Assembly: GCA_036426205.1 (NCBI GenBank)
Contig: CM071573.1
Location: 73,568,580-73,632,579 of the forward strand
Reading direction: 5' to 3'
Source of the DNA: Ascaphus truei
Taxonomy: Eukaryota > Chordata > Amphibia > Anura > Ascaphidae
Length of the DNA stretch: 64,000 bases
In this document: positions 55,401-64,000 of the stretch, piece after piece
Layout of the letters: every line of letters starts with the position of its first letter
Numbering within the stretch: position 1 is the stretch's first letter
The notes under the pieces: model-generated
Databases searched by the model: none
What the model was told of the DNA's origin: nothing
Seen by the model: the letters and a program-made list of their open reading frames with translations, nothing else
Made by a program: the position numbers and the translations under genes

Positions 55401-55903
55401 CCCCGTGCTTTTCACTTCTCAGCACTTAACCCGTGCTTTCACTTCTCCACACTACCCGTGCTTTTCATTTCTCCAACACTTAACCTGTCTTTCACTCTCC
55501 ACACGTAACCCTGTGCTTTTCATTTCTCCACACTTAACCCTGTGCTTTTCACTTCTCCACACGTAACCCTTTGCTTTTCACTTCTCCACACGTAACCCTC
55601 CGTGCTTTTCACTTCTCCACACGTAACCCGTGCTTTTCACTTCTCCACACGTAACTCTGTGCTTTTCACTTCTCCACATGTAACCCTGTGCTTTTCACTT
55701 CTCCACACGTACCCCATGCTTTTCACTTCTCCACACTTAACCCGTGCTTTTCAAATCCCGCACTTAACCCCGTGCTTTTCACTTCTCCGCACTTAACCCC
55801 GTGCTTTTCACTTCTCCGCACTTAACCCCGTGCTTTTCACTTCTCCGCACGTAACCCTGTGCTTTTCACTTCTCCACACGTAACCCGTGCTTTTCACTTC
55901 TCC
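49469..55903 (+). repeat. Satellite array, about 29-bp monomer
   Basis: The consensus monomer is CTTAACCCTGTGCTTTTCAC followed by TTCTCCGCA, repeated well over 200 times. Variants include CAC/CAT after TTTT, CCGCACTT/CCACACGT, CTCTGCA and TGAGCA. The strand is markedly C+T-rich. Regular stretches (for example 53100-53630, 54460-55160, 55500-55900) alternate with stretches full of single-base deletions (about 49800-53040 and 54000-54450). All frames in it (MLFTSPHLTRAFHF-type) are by-products of the repeat. Confidence 0.97.
53670..53986. other. Non-satellite block inside the satellite array
   Basis: About 317 bases with no relation to the monomer: first pyrimidine-rich, then purine-rich with G runs (a 10-G run at 53961-53970) and several CpGs. 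The satellite resumes at 'cacttaaaccctgtg'. No terminal repeats, target duplication or known element could be seen. It could be an insertion, a remnant of ancestral sequence, or misassembled or low-quality sequence. Confidence 0.6.
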
Positions 55904-56071
55904 AGCCACATCAGGCTTATTTTACATTTCTTTCTAAACCTAATCCTTTTGGTCTGCTACTGGTCATTCAGACCCACAGTCATGCTGCCACTTGCGCAAA
56001 TGCCTTCAGGGCATTGGGAAGAAATTGCACCTTTGTATACCTCCTATGGTGATTAATTTCAGCTACTCTAA

Positions 56072-56433
56072 AGCTGAGTCCCCAGTGTAGGCTGTGGCGC
56101 GCACTATGGCGTGCGCAACACACACCACAGCACAGCCCTCTGTGGGGCATGCCCCAGTGGCCGTGTGTGTGGGTGCGCAAAGCGTGAGGACACGTACACT
56201 AGCAGGGAAGATAAGAATGTTGACTTCCCGTGCCACAATGCGAACCTGTGGTCGGCATGCAGCCAATTCAAGGGAAGATATGCCCCATCATGGTCACACC
56301 CCCGTCATGCCCACCCCCTCCCCCCCCTCACATACCACATCCCATTTCTCCCATACACACCGCACAACGCAGCTTTCAACTGTGCAGGCGGCTGCCAGGT
56401 GTGCGTGCTGCAGGTAAGACTGGGGCCGTAGCC
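56072..56433. mobile_element. GC-rich MITE-like element
   Basis: An island rich in 'tggcgcgcac', 'gcgtgcgcaa' and 'gtgtgtgggtgcgc' in AT-rich surroundings. The ends AGTCCCCAGTGTAGGCT and AAGACTGGGGCCGTAGCCT are partly inverted (CCCCAGT with ACTGGGG). The element class is unknown and the limits are approximate. Confidence 0.45.
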
Positions 56434-57861
56434 TAAAAGTAAATAAAAGTCAATATCAGAGGTGCTATACAGTATGTAGCAACACATTACTGAACAAGAA
56501 AACTGCTCAACACCATATTTAATGGGAAAAATATGTTCTGTAAAAGTGCTTTATCCCACAATTATAACATGTCCCGGAGAAGAATTAGATTATCTGCCTA
56601 AATCCTATCATTTAAAATGCAAATGTAAATGTAAAGGACTTTATGCGGTAACTTCTTTTTTTTTTTTTTAATCTTTTTTTTAAATCACTTTGAAATATCA
56701 GCATGCTGAGTTAGGAGATAAAATAAGCTCCAGCAGCGGGGGGTGGGATTTCTTGAAGAGGAGAGGGTACAGACTCTCAAGCAACCAGCATATAAAAAAA
56801 CAAAGAGAGGTTGTATCTGCCTGTGATCTTCTAAAGCATGCAATGCTAAATACAGTGTGTCAGTTTCGGGGACAATGCACAATTGACAGTCGAGCCTGCA
56901 GCTCCAGCTGCTCTAAAATCTACAGTGAAGGTCGCAGTTGGTGCCATCAATTTTAGGTGATCTTTGTGCAGAAAGCTGCCCTCTAGTAATATGCGTTTCA
57001 CACCTTGCTGCTCCTTTTGTCAGACTGTCTTATCTAATTAACCCCATCAGTATTGGAATGCACAGCCAAGCAGGCCCCTCTGGAATGGGTTCAAATGATT
57101 GGAAATGCAGTATTTTCATTTAATGCAAGAACATGATGTCATTAAAAGCAGGACCACATGCTACCATGTCCATCTCTATTTTTCTAACATCTATATATTT
57201 TTAAAGTAAACAAATTACCGAAATCCTTTTTGCCGGTGTTTTTTCAAACCTCCTCTATTTCCAGTCATGTGATCGCTTCTTCAGCGGTCAAATGAACGCC
57301 CTGCCTTTCAGCTGACAGAATTGCTCCACTTCCGATTTGCTCGATCTGACTGCTCCATTGCTTATCCCAATCATCCCTTAGAAAACTACCATTTGAAGGT
57401 TAACGAGGTCCAATTAATGGAGAAACTCACGGTATTTCTGAACCATACTACAAGGAAGTATTATAGGGTCTGTGAACCTTCGGATGCTGGATAGGGTGGA
57501 GAAGACCAAGATGGGTAGTTACCAATAGAGGCAGGAAGAGTAATGCAAGGGAATGACCCCAGGGGGAGAACAGGATTCCTGAGTGTAGAGTGTAGAATGT
57601 GTCATCTATATAATGTTGAATTAGATGAAATGTGATTGTTGATGTCTCTATATATTCTGTAGAAGATGGATTCACCCCTTCACTAACCCCTCTTTTTTTG
57701 TGCCCCCCCCCCCTTCCCATTTCACTGTTGAAAACTTCATTAAAAATACAAGTTTAAAAAATAAAACTACCATTTGTGCCATGATGTACCTGGCTCATCA
57801 ATATGGTCTCTAGCGTACCAGGGCCCATGACTAGAGATGCGCGACACTATAGACAATGCAG
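56434..57861. other. AT-rich sequence without recognisable genes
   Basis: Nothing recognised beyond T and C homopolymer runs near 56655 and 57703. Confidence 0.55.
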
Positions 57862-57970
57862 AGTCTCTCTCTCTCTCTGTCGCTCTCTCTGTCGCACTCT
57901 CTCTGTCACTCTCTCTCTGTCTGTCTCTCATCCTCTCTGTGTGTGTTCTCTCTCTCTGTGTCTCTCTCAT

Positions 57971-58047
<77 letters not shown>
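57862..58047 (+). repeat. CT microsatellite
   Basis: CT repeats with TGT, CAT and GT interruptions in the first half become a pure CT run after about 57990. The Ser/Leu- and Arg/Glu-rich frames across it are by-products. Confidence 0.95.
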
Positions 58048-58053
<6 letters not shown>

Positions 58054-58227
58054 CAGGGTTGAGATAGGAGTTAGCATATAAATTTAAATGCACATTGACT
58101 TTAAACAGCAAAACAAGTGAAATCTTCTGGGGTTTAAATAAAATAAATCAGTTCTGTAGTATTAGATAATAGTGACTGTTTTTTTTTTTTAATTCAACTT
58201 TTAATTCCATGTTTAATTAGTTTTAAA

Positions 58228-59105
58228 GCATCCTTTGATTTCTATAGCAGTTGTTACCCACCTTCCAAGCAGTGCAAGGTCTCTGCAACACTTTCTGACG
58301 AAGAAACCCATCAATTGGAGTTTCAAAACGCGTAGGAAGGTTTTTGGCCATCCAGGGACACCGTAGCAGTGCTAACCAGGCGGTGACGTCAGCGGAGGAG
58401 ACGATCGGAAGAAACTCTGTCGGCAACGAGACCACGAGGATTGCAGGAGATCTCCCTGCACAAACAGACGTTTGCACCCCACGGCGAGCGGTGATTTCTG
58501 GAGTAAAAGCCCCGAACCATTGTACATGTCCTACTTATGGTCGGTGAGTAGGATTTCAGTTTTACCAACGGCGGAGCAGTTTAGCTTCCTTAAGCACAAG
58601 CGCTTGGAAGTTTTCTTTCATTTATCTGACCAGTAGATTGATCAACTGTTTTATCAATACTTTTATATCGATTGTAGTATCAATTGTTTTAATCAATAAA
58701 TGCTCTTTGTACCTTATCCATCATACTATCAATTGTCCCAAGGGTAATACACTATTGTGTTGTTCTTTGTATTTCTTTGTCTCCCTCTCTGAGGTTACGA
58801 GCACAAGAAGAGAACTTTTGCACAAAACTCTATTTCCATTTCCAGCCTCAGCGCCATAGGAGGTTACTCCACACAAACTTCTCATCTGGTTGGAAGATAC
58901 CGGATCAACCTTTTAGGCAGCTCAAGGACTACCTTCATCACAAACTGTATCACAGGTTTTTGTTTATTTATTTATTGTTTGTATATCACTGTATATTGTT
59001 CACACAAGCGCTAATTGCACTTATCATTTTACCACTTTTATATATGATCACATGCTTTACTTGTAACAATAAGAAAAAAAAGAATAAGGACAATAAGAGA
59101 AAGTA
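58228..59105 (+). mobile_element. Probable PLE 5' region / pLTR
   Basis: A hammerhead-like motif (CTGACGAA at 58295-58302, GAAAC/GTTTC stem, AAACGCGTAGG to 58336) is followed by a CRE-like TGACGTCA (58384-58391) and a long mostly non-coding region to about 59105. The order resembles the inverted pLTR at 23650-24060. No RT or nuclease sequence is present. The PLE label is an inference from the motif and its context. Confidence 0.5.
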
Positions 59106-60436
59106 GTATTGCTGTTTTAATGCTTGGCGAATCAGTAGCAAATTTTGTTTTCAACTGAAAAAGGGGCACATTATGCATGATTTATGAACTTATGTACGTC
59201 ATAAGGACACTTGAGGTTAAAATAATGTTTCCTATGTATTGATTAAAGATGTACCAATGCCTTCAAAGTTACTACACACTTATTTTTACTGTTTTCTCTT
59301 AAAGCGGCAATCCCGTGTTCTCCTGGGATGCCGCTGTTCTCAATATACTTATACTGTAGTTTTAGCTGCAGTGTTCTCCTCAAAAAAATGGTGCTGCAGC
59401 TTCCTATTGGATGTTTAAATAACAGGAAGTGCACTGGCATCTAAAACTGTTAGTATTTTTGGAAGTGGAGGTGTCTGGATGTGAAAATTGTGCAATTCCG
59501 CTCCGGAGGACCCACCCCAGTTTGAAAACGACAAAACACGTCTATTTCAATGTTGGCGCATTGCTGCTTTAACCTTTGTAGTGCTGGAGGGGCGGGGGGA
59601 GGGATGGTGAGCTGCATCACAGAGGACCACCATCCTCCCGCCACATCCGTGTTAAGTAATCACTCCAGAATGCTATGGGAGGTATCTGCTTCATCAGCCA
59701 CTAGAAGACAAGCAAGTGCCCATGGTCTGATATTTTATTAGGAGGACACTGTAAAGGTGACATATGTAGTTTTCACCAATTTCACCAGGATTATGCAATT
59801 TTTCACCAAAATGTAGGCAAAATTGCAGTAGATGACTTCGGCTACTGAGTTTTAATGATTTGCATAGCATGCATTCTTGTGAATTGTTTCACATGTTACA
59901 GTTACAAGGCCATTTATAATGTAGTTCGTTTTTATGCACACTTAAACATTACAGAAAAGTCTGGTATGTCAGTTAAAATATCACCACGCACGCAGTGTAT
60001 CTTGTAAAGTAAATGACCTAATTTTAGATAATTCTCCAGAGTATTAGCCCTGTGCATACTAGAATGTTTCTCCGTTACTGGCTAATTATTTCACTTTGAG
60101 ACATACACAGCAAGAACATTGAGTATTACATGGGCTACGTGACTAAATGATGTTTTGTTTTTATCAATGTTTCCTGCTTGTAAACAGCACCAGAGTTAAA
60201 AAAACTTTGCCTTTAACTATCTTTTTTTTTATTTGTTGAATATGTTTGCTCTTATTTCACTGAGGTTTTAAAGCTAAGAGACTTTCATAAAGTACCACAA
60301 GAAAGTACTAAAATGAATGTAGAAATGTATAGTTGTTCTTACACAACTGTAAAACTCTCATGCATATTGCTGATATCTGTGAGTGACAAAGCAAGTTTTG
60401 AAATGGCAACTTATGATCAAAGAGTTAGTTAATACA
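59106..60436. other. AT-rich sequence without recognisable genes
   Basis: Nothing recognised. Confidence 0.55.
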
Positions 60437-60438
60437 TA

Positions 60439-60770
60439 CAGGCATACCCCGCTTTAAGGACACTCACTTTAAGTACACTCGCGAGTAAGTACATGTCGCC
60501 CAATAGGCAAACGGCAGTTCACGCATGCACCTGTCAGCATGTCCTGAACAGCAATATTGGCTCCCTACCTGTACCGAAGCTGTGCGCAAGCGGGGAGACT
60601 ATAGAGCCTGTTACAAATGTGTTATTTACATCAGTTATGCACGTATATGACGATTGCAGTACAGTACATGCATCAATAAGTGGGAAAAAGGTAGTGCTTC
60701 ACTTTAAGTACATTTTCGCTTTACATACATGCTCCGGTCCCATTGCGTACGTTAATGAGGGGTATGCCTG
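60439..60770. mobile_element. Tigger/pogo-like MITE, 332 bp
   Basis: The ends CAGGCATACCCC and GGGGTATGCCTG are exact inverses, and TA lies on both sides (60437-60438, 60771-60772). CAGGCATACC ends with TA target sites are typical of the Tigger/pogo branch of Tc1/mariner. Further inward, CACTTTAAGTACA occurs in both halves. No transposase is present. A frame of 96 codons through it has no motif. Confidence 0.88.
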
Positions 60771-61049
60771 TAGTATACTCTGAGTTAAAGTTGATCAACT
60801 CTACTTCATTAGCTGTCATAAACAGTTTGCTAATATTTAATGAAATAACGAGTGCTAAGTGAAGGTGAAAAAGACGGCGCTAACTCTATTAGTGTACACT
60901 TGTGTTATACAGTGATTAATGATTATAATCAATTGATTAATAAACAATAGTGACGTGATAAAACAACGTGAAAACAATTATAAGTTCAAACCCCCTGCTC
61001 AAGCCCAGCTGGTAGGGACTGGTTCCACTAGTCCCACAAATTGTCGCTC

Positions 61050-62029
61050 TCCAGTTGCAATCCAGGGGGAGCATAAAAGGAAAATAGAACAAAAAACAAT
61101 CTCAGTGCAGACAGTTTTATAACTGGTATATAGAATCTATGGTGAATCTTGGCTCATATGTGTTGCCTACTTACAAGATGTAAGTCAAAAACAAGCGGTT
61201 TGACACAATGGTCTCAGCAAGGAGGGTTTCTCAACCAGCGATGTGGGGATTCCCAATCTCAGCTCAGCAGCAATGTGTATGTAAAAGAAAAGATAACTAT
61301 AGTGCAGACCTGTCATGTAAAAAAACTCTACTTTATAGGGTTAAAAAATGAACACTCACAATAAAAACAAGTATTTCATGCGTGTATCACATTATATGTG
61401 ATCAAGGAGAGAAAGCTGTTAGCTTCCGGCTCACCCACCACCTCCGGTATGGACTCTGTGTGGGACGCCGCTCTCTGGGACTCTCCCCCTCGTGGGCTCC
61501 CTCTGGGGTATGATGTTCCCATCTGATTCGTTCGTCTTGCAGGACGCTGCTTGGCTCTCTGCCTGGAGCTCCCTCTCGGGTGGACTGTCCTGTCCGGCAG
61601 GCTCCGATACGTCACTTCCGGTTGGTCGCGATACGTCACTTCCGGTCGTGGGTCTGCAAACTCTGCTACAGATTCTCTCCTTCTCTGGGCGGCTACCACT
61701 CTACGCGTTTCACCAATAGGGTGCGTGGCTTCCTTTAACCCTATAAAGTAGAGTTTTTTTACATGACTGGTCTGCATTATGGTTATCTTTTCTTTTACAT
61801 ACACATTGCTGCTGAGCTGAGATTGGGAGTCCCCACATCCCTGGTTGAGAAACCCTCCTTGCTGAGACCATTGTGTCAAACCGCTTGTTTTTGACTTACA
61901 TCTTGTAAGTAGGCAACACATATGAGCCAAGATTCACCATAGATTCTATATACCAGTTATAAAACTGTCTGCACTGAGATTGTTTTTTGTTCTATTTTCC
62001 TTTTATGCTCCCCCTGGATTGCAACTGGA
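61050..62029. mobile_element. Long inverted repeat, about 296-bp arms
   Basis: 61050-61344 is inverted at 61734-62029 with a few per cent differences. The 390-bp loop is G/C-richer than the arms and holds a tandem pair of TACGTCACTTCCGG (61608-61621 and 61632-61645) and, on the minus strand, GGTGAAACGCGTAGAG (hammerhead-like 3' half, about 61699-61715). Because the arms are mirror images, the same 30-residue start (MAHMCCLLTRC..) appears in frames on both strands. The class is unknown; the loop suggests a PLE-derived or fold-back structure. Confidence 0.85.
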
Positions 62030-64000
62030 TAACCATGGATAGTTACATTCAAATTTAGAATATGACTCTCAATGAGTCTTAGGGGTAAATTCTAAATGAT
62101 CCGAAGCTATGGGAATTTTCAGCCAACAACAACCCAAATGGCACATTGACATATACTGTATAGAATTTGCCCCTTCGTGTCATAGTCTCCACTTTGGAAG
62201 TTTTAACAATGAGAACAGACAATGCTGCCCACATTGCATTGGATGCTCTGGATGTGAACTATCATTCTGGCAAATTCTAAATACTCAATTATTATTGAAC
62301 GGTTTTGGCAGACGAGCATTGTAAGTAACTCAGTTATACATCACTTCCCCTTCCAAATCTATAAATTATTCAAATGTAGCAGCCAATGTTCAGATTCACA
62401 ATCGAACACTGTGTTATAATATTGAGACTTCAGACAAATGCCATTAAAGAAATGCATAAATGAGCTCCCTTCTATAGTGACAGGTTCATAAAGGTAAAGT
62501 CTACATGTTTTATCTATCCATAATGTATAAAACATGAAAGTGAACAAGAACTACAAGCATATCTCAACGACCTCTTGTTCAGATGGAAGAATTCATTTTC
62601 AAATGAGTACGCACAGATAACACTGTTGGAAACTAATAATAATGAGACTTTTCCCTTGATTTTTATGCTTTTTTACATATTAGTCATTTTTTTTCCTTTT
62701 CCCCAAACATCGTGGGGCAATTTGTGCTGGTAATTGTACACATGGGGCAGTTCGTAAGTTGGACACTTGGAGCAATAATTTCAGGATATAAACAGGGATA
62801 TGCAAAGGGACAGAAATTGCTTACACCGTTTCAGACGTAAGCTTCTTTGCCTTAAAACCACCAGCACAGTGTATCCAAGGGGCTTGAGTAAAATCAGGAT
62901 TTCTTGTCTAATTTCAGAGGACGTGACTATGTGATTAATGCTCAAGCTTCTAAAGCAAAATACCATGGTTCAAGACCCAGGAATGTTTCAATTTCAATTG
63001 GGGTATTAAAGTTAGATTTCAAAAACTGCAAATAAAGAATACAATAAATAGTAAAAATGTATTATTCTCACACAATAACCAGTAAATGTGATCTCAAATA
63101 TTCAGCTAGGCTGTAATTATTGAAAAGCATACATAGTGTATTCATTGTTTCAGTAAACACACAGTAGAAAAGCTATCTACCAAGCACCAAATCAGTAGAT
63201 TGTTCTGTGTATTACATTAAACACTAATAAAGCAAGTGAAATGAACAATGTGTTGATTTGTTGCTGCACTGTACTGTACATCGTGCAAGTACATTTTCTA
63301 ATTTGGAATGACAGATAATCACAGCCGCGTCTTGTCACATAAGATAGATACCCCACAGTGATACTCGCTGCATAACTGGAGAGCAGTGCAAAGGACAGCA
63401 TGATACAAATTACGCGCTACAATATGAATAATTCAGTGGCAGTATTCTTAGTCTTATCCACACATAACTTGCAGGGAAAAAAATCATCTGGTCAGGCAGG
63501 GAAAAACTCATTTTTGTTTGTAACACTGTACCTTATCTGTGTTTTTACTCTGATTTTGTATTATTTGAAGAGTGGGGACTTAATGATAATTTGCATTATA
63601 AATTCTGAACATAAAAAAATGAATTGAAAATACAAAATGTTAGGCGATGTTTTGCCATGAAAAAGAACAGCAAATGTTGTTTACATGGCAACATGTTCAA
63701 ATATAGCTATCGTTATTTTTTATCTGGAAAATAATACTTCAAATGTTTTAATCAATTAAAAGAAGAAAAAAAAAACCTGCAAATCGAATTTTAACACTTG
63801 CACCCATCTTTAATCGGGAGACTAAACGGAAGGTGTGTTTCTGTGACGGAGGAAAAGGAAAGTGAAGAGTTACTGTATATTCCTTTATCTAGTTCATGGG
63901 AAAATATTAGCACAAAATAGGAAAGTGTAATCGGGCACTCTTAAAAACTATATTAACTGGAATACTTTCCGTGCAAGTGCAGCAATGCTGCTTTCCTTGT
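62030..64000. other. AT-rich sequence without recognisable genes
   Basis: Nothing recognised to the end of the window. Confidence 0.55.

Noticed and set aside
49714..55796. Many 60-140-codon frames of the MLFTSPHLTRAFHF type
   Set aside because: The satellite monomer read in frame; no protein is implied.
49469..55903. CRISPR array or interstitial telomere
   Set aside because: Units are continuous without unique spacers, and TTAACCC is not the vertebrate telomere repeat.
57767..58111. Arg/Glu- and Ser/Leu-rich frames
   Set aside because: Translations of a CT microsatellite.
61376..61930. 184-codon minus-strand frame
   Set aside because: Crosses the loop and arm of an inverted repeat; the same N-terminus appears on the other arm, which shows it is a by-product of the mirror sequence.

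Overview
This window looks like intergenic or intronic DNA from a vertebrate nuclear genome, most likely an anuran amphibian. I found no host protein-coding exon, tRNA or rRNA that I could defend. The assignment rests on repeat content: L2-clade and other Jockey-superfamily LINEs, a CORE/MIR-type SINE with an L2-like tail, Penelope-like element (PLE) pieces, many short terminal-inverted-repeat DNA elements, solo LTRs, and long microsatellites. The species cannot be fixed from the sequence alone.

Layout. 1-3.7 kb is one end of a large fold-back element family (here FB) with giant inverted repeats, a recurrent small palindrome and an exon-like block; further FB copies lie at 21.2-22.0 and 29.4-30.6 kb. 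A LINE 3' end follows at 3.7-4.6 kb, with a truncated sister copy at 10.6 kb. 4.6-8.0 and 9.4-14.4 kb are mostly AT-rich sequence without genes, interrupted by a solo LTR-like element with a 5-bp target duplication (8.6-9.4 kb). 14.4-16.9 kb holds an antisense L2 fragment and three short DNA elements. 22.1-25.4 kb has an antisense LINE and a PLE fragment that keeps much of its GIY-YIG endonuclease, next to an inverted PLE terminal repeat. 25.5 kb has a CpG-rich MITE whose ends match those of the FB family. 26.9-29.1 kb has a solo LTR, a SINE and a perfect 128-bp-arm palindrome.

32.5-41.1 kb is a nest of solo LTRs: three members of family A, all with 4-bp target duplications, three of family B, and one other. 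One family-A LTR sits inside a 2.3-kb long-inverted-repeat element whose other arm preserves the empty insertion site. 42.5-45.4 kb is a broken, nearly full-length L2-like LINE with a 149-bp insertion flanked by a 14-bp duplication. 49.5-55.9 kb is a satellite array of about 29-bp units with signs of a 1.5-kb higher-order duplication and one 0.3-kb foreign-looking block. 58.2-59.1 kb is a PLE 5' region, 60.4-60.8 kb a Tigger-like MITE, and 61.05-62.03 kb another long inverted repeat.

The items most worth follow-up are the FB family (conserved palindrome, exon-like block with splice signals, termini shared with a MITE), hammerhead-ribozyme-like motifs spread over several repeats, the perfect palindrome at 28.9-29.1 kb, and the nested insertion with its internal empty-site control. 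All family names are judgements from sequence reading; no database search was possible.
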